Of a DNA stretch of 50,226 nucleotides, positions 39,101 to 46,471 are shown one piece after another. This DNA comes from an uncultured Geobacteraceae bacterium (GTDB lineage Bacteria; Desulfobacterota; Desulfuromonadia; Geobacterales; Pseudopelobacteraceae), in NCBI GenBank assembly GCA_903876875.1, contig CAIRBT010000172.1, positions 1 to 50,226 on the forward strand. Reading direction: 5' to 3'. Made by a program: the position numbers and the translations under genes. The notes beneath the pieces are model-generated. The model was not told where the DNA came from, made no database searches, and saw nothing but the letters and a program-made list of their open reading frames with translations. Each line of letters starts with the position of its first letter. Position 1 is the stretch's first letter.

Positions 39101-40001
39101 CAGACAGGGGAGCCAGCAAACTTCCCCCCACATCGTTGGCAACACCGACCCCCCTGATAATTCCGTAGATCCGATCACCCTGGGCAACGGCATCGGCAGT
39201 TCGTTTCAAGAGAAATATTCCGGCACCTTCCCCAACCACCAAACCATCACCGGCGGCATCAAAGGGGGAGCAGATGCCCCGTTTTGAGAGGGCACGCAGC
39301 TGGGAAAAACCCATCTGGGTAAACAGCGGATCGGGACGGGATACTCCGCCGGTCAGCATAGCGTCGGCACGGCCAGCCAGCAATTCATCCATGGCAAGTT
39401 TTATGGCATAGAGAGAGGAGGCACAGGCGGCATCCAGGGTACAGGCACCACCACCAAGTCCCAGTGCCTGAGCCAGAACTCCGGCTGGAAGGCCAGCTAC
39501 ATATCGGTTATAGGGAGAACAGGCAGCGGCTGGTGAGGCGGTGCCGACCAGGCGTTCTTCAAAGGTCCTGCCGAGTACATTTCTGGTTACGAGTGCCGCC
39601 GATTCCGTTGGCAGTGCCAGATTGCCAATTATTATACCAACCCGGTCACGATCTAGGGGGACGGTGACACCATCATCAAAGGCACGCTTTCCCGCATGTA
39701 TCAGCAGATGATATAAGGGATCAAGTCCTTCAAGCAGAGCTGAATCAACCTGCAGACCCGGCAGTGAAGCGGCAGACGGCAGATCGTTAATAAAACAACC
39801 GGTGCGGGAATAGACGGAATCACTGCTACCCGGTTCGGGATCATATACACTGTCCGGGGGAACTATCCAGCGATGCTCCGGTATCGTCCGAAAGGAGTTC
39901 TGCCCACTCTCGATATGCTTCCAGAATGATTCAAGGTCAGGTCCATCGGGAAAAATAGCACCGATGCCGACGATGGCAACCGTGGAGCGGTAATCCTTCA
40001 T
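33186..40001 (-). CDS. pfaC: PfaC-like PUFA synthase subunit: KS-CLF-AT-tandem FabA-like dehydratases
   Basis: A 2271-aa megasynthase. Ketosynthase (about 1-445) has Cys193 in DAACASSL, His327 and His367. A chain-length-factor-like KS (about 465-915) has Asp667 where the Cys should be, so it is inactive as a condensing enzyme. An acyltransferase (about 1035-1345) has FVFPGSGNHYPAMG and Ser1129 in GYSLGES. A Pro-rich linker (about 1400-1440) leads to four hot-dog segments: the second (His1785, CHFVDDRVMPG) and fourth (His2169, AHFYEDPVTPG) keep the FabA catalytic His, while the first and third keep only an acidic residue. So there are two double-hot-dog dehydratases. The AT replaces a separate PfaB. 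The ATG overlaps the pfaA stop (TAATG) and its stop overlaps oleA. Confidence 0.93.
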   Translation of the reverse strand: MKDYRSTVAIVGIGAIFPDGPDLESFWKHIESGQNSFRTIPEHRWIVPPDSVYDPEPGSSDSVYSRTGCFINDLPSAASLPGLQVDSALLEGLDPLYHLLIHAGKRAFDDGVTVPLDRDRVGIIIGNLALPTESAALVTRNVLGRTFEERLVGTASPAAACSPYNRYVAGLPAGVLAQALGLGGGACTLDAACASSLYAIKLAMDELLAGRADAMLTGGVSRPDPLFTQMGFSQLRALSKRGICSPFDAAGDGLVVGEGAGIFLLKRTADAVAQGDRIYGIIRGVGVANDVGGSLLAPLSEGQLRAMGRAYDSAGWQPSDVDLIECHATGTPVGDGVEVASLRQLWGDHVPTGDRCVIGSVKSNIGHLLTAAGSAAVTKVLLAFRHGTLPPTANFTTAQTGMKLDDSPFRVLQEPLPWQRRTEVTPRRAAVSAFGFGGINAHLLLEEWFPTNLTTETFAQPHTQPEAIAIIGMNASFGPWQTMADFQERVFGGDAECSPVAPPNWHGVPESNWFRNEQGDGTPFAGYYRERVTLPATRFRIPPREMEEMLPQQLLMLQTAAEALADAGCRADTTGATGVFIGIALDLNSTNFNLRWAMAGQTAQWARHLGTELTSAERDSWNAELRDAVHAPLTANRTMGALGSVVASRIAREFRIGGPSFTLSSEDSSGIRALEVAIRQLQSHELDRALVGAVDLAGDVRAVLGQHGLLPCSATGTGTPFATESDGVIIGEGASAVVLKRLVDAERDGDRIYAVIRGMGSVSGFAGETTSATYGRALEKAYRDAAVSPSSTGYVEATADGSLCGDSQEIDALSSFFTGHGTPERSCAVSSIKGDIGHSGAASGLVSLVRGSLALYHEVIPGCRGLVTAPSLPENSALHFPRSPRYWLHNRADGPRQGGVSVRGIDGSCCHVVLEEYGAANAEKGITSPCRGIGSECIFPVAAQSVATLKSALDQLVTEVASSEESDFSAVAHRCFQRFHDLPHKQCRIALVARGRDELVSLLQAGIAAVTTGMTPELPPSLRDRLFYTPNPLGATGHIAFVFPGSGNHYPAMGMELFSRWPHILRRQQSESLLLRSQFQPELFWNGTPATRINEDHRAVIFGQVATGCAVSDLVRSFGVEPTSAIGYSLGESAALFALRAWCDRDAMYTRMKESTLFTEDLAGDCRAAHAAWQLPAATKVRWSLGVIAAPEQEVRTALDAYPHTYLLIVNTPDECVIGGDATELSALVATLGKNFFPLQGVTTVHCEVAAEVATPYHDLHLFPTTPPEGVTYYSGVTGKEYSVSRETAAASILGQALHGLNYTDVINAAYDNGVRLFLEMGPGASCSRMIGRILGERPHLARSACQNGVEAVSGLLRLLANLIAEQVPVDLSSLFTTGEQSAPVKGSRLLSVPLGGAPYHPTPPPRRQPVVHQVVAATTQQIVPTIAAPVAPHSGTDSLIQEMMRVQESRIAAHTTFLAVSETITRSMAEAITLEMSLRQLIGDEAPLCIEQPVPVPVAFDRSACFEFARGSVGRMLGLDFAPVDSFPTRVRLPDEPLMLVDRILAVEGEPRSMTSGRVITEHDITRGAWYLDGDRIPTCIAVEAGQADLFLSGYLGIDFITRGLAVYRLLDAVVTFHRGLPVPGETIQYDIRIERFFRQGDTWLFRFFFEATVHGQPLLSMRDGCAGFFSQQELDAGKGIVRPALDLRPTTGIRPVDWQELVPQQREQYDAQQLDRLRAGDLAGCFGVLFESLAIATPLTIPGGKMRLVHRVTDLDPTGGRCGIGFIRAEADIYPDDWFITCHFVDDRVMPGTLMYECCMHTLRIYLLRLGWIADGSQAVWEPVPGVASKLCCRGQVLESTKTVTYEVTIRELGYGPEPYAIVDALMYADGKAIVEITSMSARLTGTSRETLEQLWRSPSHRDAATNVKPPLYTKEQILAYSNGKPSEGFGDRYLPFDADRKIARLPGPPFQFMDRVTAVTGAPWQMVAGARVEAQYDLPVDDWFFAVERQQRMPFSVLLEAALQPCGWLAAYVGSALTSATDISFRNLGGTAIQHRTVTPLTGLLTCCATLKKVATSGGMIIQEYDFTVADSRGVLYEGETMFGFFAKEALSQQVGIRDGKPYQPASDEIGRGESLPYPTEAPFPETQLRMIDEVELFVADGGPVGLGYIRGIKHVNPDEWFFQAHFYEDPVTPGSLGLESFIQLMKYVAYRRWGWQDGTSLTAVALNRSHRWLYRGQVVPSNSQVTVHCWITAVDDLQRVITADGFLEVDGKLIYQMNDFTVSMENT

Positions 40002-43000
40002 TAAGCTTCATCCCTGGTGAGTGCCACCTGATTACGCTGAAAAGCCTGTTGCAATGAGGGGTCAATAACGCACTCATAGGTTTCCATGCGGGCAATCAGC
40101 TTGCCGGAGGATCGGTCAAGAAATTCGATATCAGCTGTGGCACCATGGCTCCGTTCCGCAGTAACCTTAATGATAATTTTTGCTCCATCGCGGGGAAACT
40201 GTTCTTGATATTGACGGTAACTTCCGGCAAAAGTCGGCAGTGAGCCGCAGCCAAACCGTTCAAAACTCCAGAGTATCATCAACTGAAAGGCACAATCTAC
40301 AATCAGCGGGTCGGTGAGCCAGACGGTACGTAAGGGGAATTTAATCCATTCCGAAGGTTTACCCGCACTGTTGACCTGTGCGGCAATACCTGCTGCAGAA
40401 CAGCCACTCACACAGGTAATGCCCTGAAGAGTTGCTCCATGAAAGAGCCGTCGATTGTCATATACCGGACTGTTTTCAGCTTTGTACGGGTCTAATGACA
40501 GCTCTGTAAGAGAGGGGGTGCCTGACGGTAGCTTCGTGGCAAGCACGATCTCGGCGGTTGCATGGAGGACGCGGCTGCCGTTATCGGCGACACCAATCAG
40601 CTCCACCGGAACCACAAAGAGTGAAGCCAGCTTTACCGCCTTACCTGACATAATCTGGAGGCTGCACGAAGCGTGCTGTTCAAAAATGACCCCCTTACAG
40701 ATACGCACATTGTTGAAACCATGAAACCTGAAGCCTGGATTACCATGGAGGGCACCATGGGCAAGCCATTCAACAATAACTGCCATCGGCAGCACTGCTT
40801 TACCATCAATAATATGTGAGCAGATAAAGGGAAAATCATCACAATTCAGATTCAGACTGTAGGCCTCTTCCGTTGCTTTACCAACTGTAACTGTGCGGCC
40901 ATCCTGTTCCCCGGCGCCGGCAAGCACAACTATTTCAACCGGCTCACCCTGGGTGGTTATTTCATGGGCAAGCAGTTCACCACCGGCACCCAGATCGATA
41001 AGGCCGATCCCCTCGCCAGAGAAGAGTTTTTTCAGTGCAGGAGTTACCATGCCACCATCCCACGGCCCCCAGTTGATACTGACAACCCGGCAGTTGGGGC
41101 GGAGACGGGATTCTGCCTCTGCATACTTGTTAAGAATTTCGTTGGCCACGCCGTAATCAAGCTGACCGCTCCGGCCGAAACGACCGGTTGTTGAGGAAAA
41201 GAGTGCCATGAAGCGAAGGTCATCATCGGCCGTTGCCGTTAACAATGAACGGAGTCCGGCAACTTTGGTGCTGTATACCATAGCAAACTGTTCAAGAGTT
41301 TTATCACCAATAAGCCGGTCGGCAAGTACACCGGCACCATGTACCACCCCTCTTATGGGGCCGTATGTCCGGCGGATGTCTGCACAGAGCTCAGCAACCA
41401 TCTCCCCGTCACGGATATCGACGGAACGATAGACCCCATGGCCACCTGCCCGCTCAATGGCAACCAGGGTTGATTTTAATTCACGGCCGGCCATAATGGC
41501 ATGGTATCGTTCTTCAACCTCACGGGGATGGAGCTTGTCAGTGGCATGTTCCATAATGCCGCGTTTGATCTGACTTTCTTCGGAGAGTCCGGCCAACCAG
41601 GGGAGCTCGGGAAGTGGTTCGGGACTGCGTCCCACAAGTACCAGCAGTGGCTTATGAATTCGCGACAGGGCGATGGCAGCAGCTGCGGTGACTCCCCTGC
41701 CTCCGCCGGTAATGATGACCACTTCACCTGGAGTGAATGGCGATGCTGCAAGTGATGCCGTATTGGGGAGTTCACTGATGGTCAGCGTGCTACGTCCGGC
41801 GGGTGTCAAACCAATTTCAACCGAAGCAACTTTAAATAATTCTGCAGCAACTGCTGCTGCTTCTGCCAGCGGATCGCTAAAGAGACCGATATCAATGGCC
41901 TTACAGGTAACGTCGCTCCATTCATGGGCCGCCGTCTTAACCAGTCCGGCCAACCCTCCTGACAATGGATCACACAGAGTACTGTTGACTCCGCAGCCAA
42001 ATGAGCCGTCAAGCCGTGAAACGGTGGCAAACAATGCCCCACCGTTTTCGGCGGCACGCTGCAGAGCCGGAGCAAGGCTCTTCATGAGTAAAAAAGAATT
42101 TTCAAAAAATGTATCGGTGGCACCATCGGCAGGAGTACAAATGACCAGTCCGGAAAAATCAGCCGGAGCGATATTCATGAATGCTTCCTGAATTTCGAGC
42201 AGCAGGACGGAGTGTCCCCGTGCTTTCAGCAGGCTGCACAGCTCCAGGGAAAAAGACGAACCATCATTGGTAACCCACAAGGTACCGTTGCCGGCTATCC
42301 GTATCGACTCAGGTGAATCGGTGAGCGGTTCTGCACTAATGGTGCTTCTTCGTAAGGGTGCCACGGTATGTTCAGTATGGGGTTCCCGTACTGTTGAGAG
42401 CGGTTCCGGCAACGGGATGGTGCTGCTCACCGTGACACGTGTGCCGGGGGTTAAAAAACGGGCTATTTCTCCCAACGTATGGAGCGTGCCCAGATGCTCG
42501 GGGCCGATAACTGGAGAACCAGGAAGTCGCTCCTGCAGCGCGGAAAGGATCTCCACTCGTTTGATGGAATCAATGCCCAGATCAGATTCCAGCCCCATAT
42601 CCAGTTCCAGCATCTCCACCGGGTAGCCGGTCTTCTCACTGACCACTTCGAGTAGTGCCTTGGTACTGCTGTCGGCGTCGCCAGTCTCAGCAGAGGGTGT
42701 TGCAGCGGCAGAGCCTGCACCAAGAAAGGTGGCTATTTCCCCCAGGGTATGGAGGGTTCCAAGTTGTTCCGGGCCGATAACCGGGGCGGACGGGAGCCGT
42801 TCCTGCAGTGCGGAGAGAATTTCCACCCGTTTAATTGAATCTATGCCCAGATCCGAATCCAGTCCCATCTCCAGTTCCAGCATTTCCACCGGATAGCCGG
42901 TCTTCTCACTGACCACCAGCAACAATGTTTCGATTACAGGGGAAGCGGTGCCAATTCCGGCAGCAGCAGTGGTAGAGGCAGTGGCGGCAACGAGTGCTTC

Positions 43001-46000
43001 GCTGCCAACAGAGAGGAATGCTGCAATTTCACCAAGGGTGTGGAGAGAACCGAGCTGTTCCGGTCCAATGATCGGGGCGGTCGGCAACCGTTCCTGGAGT
43101 GCGGAGAGGATTTCCACCCGCTTGATGGAATCAATGCCGAGATCCGAATCCAGCCCCATCTCCATTTCCAGCATCTCTACCGGATAACCGGTTTTTTCAG
43201 CGATTACAGAGAGTAACGCTTCCGCTACCGTGCTACGCAGTAATGTAGTCAGAGGTGGGGAAACAGCAACGGTGGTGACAGGGGCAGGGGGGATGGCCTG
43301 TGCGACAACGGCAGAAACCGCTGGAACTGTTTGGGAGGGTGCGGCGGCTACCGGAGGTGCTACGTAACTCCCCCCCTGAAGGATCCGTTGCTGCTGTTCA
43401 AGCAGCAGTTGGATCGTTTTACCCGCTGCATCCTGACCTTCCAAAAATTTACGATGCAATTGCGCTGTTTCATCCTGCATCCGCATGAGGGCAGTCATCC
43501 CCTCACGGGTTACCCGGAGGGATTCCGTCGCAACATCGGGAGAAAGTGACGGTGAGGCTGAGTGAAGAGGGACAATTGACGGTGCCGATGCCGTTACCGG
43601 AGCTATCACGGTGGCACGGGGCGCAACCGGAGGCCGTTTCGCCTTTGGCTTTACGTAGTTAGCACCGTTCAAATTGATGGTAAGCAACGGTTTTTTACCG
43701 GTGATAGCCGATGGAACGGTGTAGGTATCATCCCACTTGGTGAGGTCAATTCCATAGCCGGTGACGGCCAATTGAGACAAACAGCGTGCCAGATCGACAA
43801 TGCCGGAACGTTTACCCGATGAGGAGTCAAGGGATACCACCGCATGAGGACGACCGGCAAGAATCGCTCCGACCAGACCGGCCAAACGTGATCCCGGGCC
43901 GATTTCCACAAAAGTTCTGATACCGGCATCGTACATGGCTTCAATTTCATCGACGAATTCAACCGGCAGTGCCAACTGCCCGGCAAGGAGTGCCTTCGCC
44001 TCCTGTTCATCCACCGGATAGCTGGAAGCGGTACTGTTTGCATAGACCGGCAACGCCCCGGCAGACAGGGGAATTGATGCCAGTGCCGCCTTGAACGGAA
44101 TGGCCGCGTCAGCAACTAAGGGACTATGGAAAGCGGCTGCCACCGTCAAGGGGGTGCAGGCAAGGGAACGGTTTTTAGCTGCTGCCGCCGCCCGGGCGAT
44201 TTCACTGCTGCTGCCCGACAGAACCGCCTGATTCGGAGAGTTGCGGTTGGCAATTACCAGATCCAGTTGCTCTTCGTCAACCAACTTCTGGACGAGTGGT
44301 AACGGTGCAGAAACCGCCAGCATGGTTCCCTTGTCGCCCGTTCCTGCGGCCATCAGTTGTCCACGCAGACGGGACAATGCGTGAAAAGATGCTTCATCCA
44401 GTCGTTCTGCTGCACAGAGGGCGGTCAATTCACCATAGCTGTGACCAGCAGCGGCATCGGGTGAAAACCCGAAGGAAGCGAGCAGTCGCATGGCTCCCAG
44501 ACTCACCGCACCAATGGCCGGTTGGGCTATCTGAGTGTCGCGTAAGGCGTTTTCATCGGCTTCTTTGGCATCGGTACCGAACGAAGAGGGGGGATAGATC
44601 AAATCGACAAGACTCTGGCCGGAGGCAGCAGAAAAGGCGTGATCAGCCGTTTCAACCGTTGTAAACATTGCGGGAAAGCTGCATACCAGGTCCCGGAGCA
44701 TACCGGTATACTGGGCACCCTGACCAGGAAATAGTGCGGCAACCGGCTCTGGAGTTGTTCCAACTACATAACAGATGCCATCGGGAGTATGCCACGATAG
44801 TTCCGGTTTGCTGCGTAGCATGGTGCGTGCAGTTGTACAGAGAGCGGTCAAATTTGATTTGTTACATTCGAGGGTTATGGCAAGCCTACAGTGTGCGGTC
44901 GCCTCAAAGATGCGACGGTTTGTCGCTGCCAGAATCCGAATATCGCTCCAGCTCTGTATGCCTTCAGCATCGGCAAGCATTTTGTCCAGGGAGGCCACAT
45001 CGGGTGCGGAAAAAGGGAGTATCTGCACCGTGCCATCCCAGTCGATTTCCGTGGCCTTCGGTTGATACTCTTCAAGCACCACATGAAAATTTGAACCGCC
45101 AAAACCGAGGGCACTGACACCGGCCCGTCGAGGTTGACCATTCTTTGCGATCCAGGGGCGTTTGGTTCCGGACAGATAGAACGGCGATCCTTCACCGGAA
45201 ACCTCCCGTAGCGGTTCCTGCACCTTGATCGTGGGGGGGAGTACCTTGTGATGAAGGGCAAGAGCAGCTTTAATGAGACCAGCCGCGCCGGCCGCAGCCT
45301 TGGTATGGCCGATCTGGGACTTGACTGAACCGAGGGCACACCACGGCTTATCAGCAGTACCAAAGACTTCCCGCAGTGCCGAAACCTCCACGGCATCTCC
45401 GACTTTTGTTCCGGTTCCGTGGGCTTCAATCAGCCCGATACTGTCCGGTGCAACGCCAGAGCGCTGGTAGGCATCTCGAAGTGCCTTTTTCTGACCGGTG
45501 GCACTGGGGGTGTAAATCGCTTCACCTTTACCGTCACTTGAAGAGCCGACGCCACGGATGACCGCATAGATTCTGTCGCCGTCCCGCTCCGCATCGGCAA
45601 GACGCTTGATAACCATGATGCCAAGACCTTCGCCGAGTATGGTGCCGTCCCCCGCTGCATCAAAGGGTTTGGCATCACCACTGGGGGAGAGGGCCGGCGT
45701 CTTGCTGAAACACATGAACATGAAGATATCATTAAAGGTATCTATGCCACCGGTAACCACCATGTCCGATTTGCCGGTTGCCAACTCCAGGGAAGCGAGA
45801 TGGAGGGCACTCAGTGAACTGGCACAGGCCGCATCCACCACACAGTTAGTCCCGCCAAGATCAAACTGCTTACTGATTCTGCCGGCCACCACATTGCCGA
45901 GTAGACCGGGGAAGGAGTTTTCTTGCCAGGAAACATAGGAGTCAGAGATCCGTTGCACCACATCGTCTGCCGTAGCGTCATCCACACCGGCATCCTTGAG

Positions 46001-46471
46001 GGCAGAACGCCAATGGGGATGACCAAGGCGAGCGGCCAGCGGCACAACCAGTTCGAGGGTACCGGTAACGCCGAGAATCACACTAACGCGATCACGATCA
46101 TAGACTCTGTCGGCCCCGTAACCGGCATCCTTTAACGCCTGACCGGTGGCCACAAGCCCCAGCAACTGGGAACTGTCGATGGCTTCAAGGGTGGAGGGTG
46201 GGATATTGTAATCCATCGGATTAAACGGTACATCGGAGATAAATCCACCACGACGTCCATAGGTCATGTCAGGAGTTTTCGGGTTCTTATCGTGGTAATC
46301 CTCTACCCGCCAGTGACTGGCCGGAATATCCGTAATGGCGTCAATCCCTTCACGTATGGTTGCCCAGTAGGTGGTGCTATCCTCTGCTTTGGGGAAAAGA
46401 CAGCCTATTCCTATAATTGCAAGCGGTGAAAAGCCGGGAACGGTTGGGCCGTTGGCATTATCATGTGTCAC
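40001..46471 (-). CDS. pfaA: PfaA-like PUFA synthase subunit: KS-AT-3xACP-KR-DH
   Basis: A 2156-aa megasynthase. Ketosynthase (about 12-470) has Cys216 in DAACASSL, His351 and His389. Malonyl-type acyltransferase (about 575-885) has FPGQGAQ and Ser678 in GHSYGE. Three tandem ACPs have the phosphopantetheine serine in LGIDSIKRVEIL at 1115, 1212 and 1302. The ketoreductase (about 1395-1815) has TGGGRGVT and the Tyr1773 region LDYGVANE. A C-terminal polyketide-synthase-type dehydratase (about 1870-2140) has His1886 in HIIDGKAVLP and Asp2059. The start is GTG at 46471, strongly supported by AAGGAG 8 nt upstream and a 4-nt overlap with pfaD. PUFA synthases usually carry more ACPs (five or more in marine bacteria), so three is a low count. 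Confidence 0.94.
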   Translation of the reverse strand: MTHDNANGPTVPGFSPLAIIGIGCLFPKAEDSTTYWATIREGIDAITDIPASHWRVEDYHDKNPKTPDMTYGRRGGFISDVPFNPMDYNIPPSTLEAIDSSQLLGLVATGQALKDAGYGADRVYDRDRVSVILGVTGTLELVVPLAARLGHPHWRSALKDAGVDDATADDVVQRISDSYVSWQENSFPGLLGNVVAGRISKQFDLGGTNCVVDAACASSLSALHLASLELATGKSDMVVTGGIDTFNDIFMFMCFSKTPALSPSGDAKPFDAAGDGTILGEGLGIMVIKRLADAERDGDRIYAVIRGVGSSSDGKGEAIYTPSATGQKKALRDAYQRSGVAPDSIGLIEAHGTGTKVGDAVEVSALREVFGTADKPWCALGSVKSQIGHTKAAAGAAGLIKAALALHHKVLPPTIKVQEPLREVSGEGSPFYLSGTKRPWIAKNGQPRRAGVSALGFGGSNFHVVLEEYQPKATEIDWDGTVQILPFSAPDVASLDKMLADAEGIQSWSDIRILAATNRRIFEATAHCRLAITLECNKSNLTALCTTARTMLRSKPELSWHTPDGICYVVGTTPEPVAALFPGQGAQYTGMLRDLVCSFPAMFTTVETADHAFSAASGQSLVDLIYPPSSFGTDAKEADENALRDTQIAQPAIGAVSLGAMRLLASFGFSPDAAAGHSYGELTALCAAERLDEASFHALSRLRGQLMAAGTGDKGTMLAVSAPLPLVQKLVDEEQLDLVIANRNSPNQAVLSGSSSEIARAAAAAKNRSLACTPLTVAAAFHSPLVADAAIPFKAALASIPLSAGALPVYANSTASSYPVDEQEAKALLAGQLALPVEFVDEIEAMYDAGIRTFVEIGPGSRLAGLVGAILAGRPHAVVSLDSSSGKRSGIVDLARCLSQLAVTGYGIDLTKWDDTYTVPSAITGKKPLLTINLNGANYVKPKAKRPPVAPRATVIAPVTASAPSIVPLHSASPSLSPDVATESLRVTREGMTALMRMQDETAQLHRKFLEGQDAAGKTIQLLLEQQQRILQGGSYVAPPVAAAPSQTVPAVSAVVAQAIPPAPVTTVAVSPPLTTLLRSTVAEALLSVIAEKTGYPVEMLEMEMGLDSDLGIDSIKRVEILSALQERLPTAPIIGPEQLGSLHTLGEIAAFLSVGSEALVAATASTTAAAGIGTASPVIETLLLVVSEKTGYPVEMLELEMGLDSDLGIDSIKRVEILSALQERLPSAPVIGPEQLGTLHTLGEIATFLGAGSAAATPSAETGDADSSTKALLEVVSEKTGYPVEMLELDMGLESDLGIDSIKRVEILSALQERLPGSPVIGPEHLGTLHTLGEIARFLTPGTRVTVSSTIPLPEPLSTVREPHTEHTVAPLRRSTISAEPLTDSPESIRIAGNGTLWVTNDGSSFSLELCSLLKARGHSVLLLEIQEAFMNIAPADFSGLVICTPADGATDTFFENSFLLMKSLAPALQRAAENGGALFATVSRLDGSFGCGVNSTLCDPLSGGLAGLVKTAAHEWSDVTCKAIDIGLFSDPLAEAAAVAAELFKVASVEIGLTPAGRSTLTISELPNTASLAASPFTPGEVVIITGGGRGVTAAAAIALSRIHKPLLVLVGRSPEPLPELPWLAGLSEESQIKRGIMEHATDKLHPREVEERYHAIMAGRELKSTLVAIERAGGHGVYRSVDIRDGEMVAELCADIRRTYGPIRGVVHGAGVLADRLIGDKTLEQFAMVYSTKVAGLRSLLTATADDDLRFMALFSSTTGRFGRSGQLDYGVANEILNKYAEAESRLRPNCRVVSINWGPWDGGMVTPALKKLFSGEGIGLIDLGAGGELLAHEITTQGEPVEIVVLAGAGEQDGRTVTVGKATEEAYSLNLNCDDFPFICSHIIDGKAVLPMAVIVEWLAHGALHGNPGFRFHGFNNVRICKGVIFEQHASCSLQIMSGKAVKLASLFVVPVELIGVADNGSRVLHATAEIVLATKLPSGTPSLTELSLDPYKAENSPVYDNRRLFHGATLQGITCVSGCSAAGIAAQVNSAGKPSEWIKFPLRTVWLTDPLIVDCAFQLMILWSFERFGCGSLPTFAGSYRQYQEQFPRDGAKIIIKVTAERSHGATADIEFLDRSSGKLIARMETYECVIDPSLQQAFQRNQVALTRDEA
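42449..43228 (-). repeat. Three tandem acyl carrier protein domains in pfaA
   Basis: ACP1 (about 43228-43010), ACP2 (42934-42722) and ACP3 (42658-42449) share the core LGIDSIKRVEILSALQERLP and the flanking EKTGYPVEMLE. They are joined by Ala/Ser/Thr-rich linkers. Protein identity is high but synonymous positions differ, so the duplication is not recent. Confidence 0.92.

Noticed and set aside
33186-46471. Generic polyketide synthase cluster
   Set aside because: The PfaA domain order, the chain-length factor, FabA-type hot-dogs, PfaD and adjacent ole genes identify a PUFA-type synthase; no thioesterase or NRPS domain is present.
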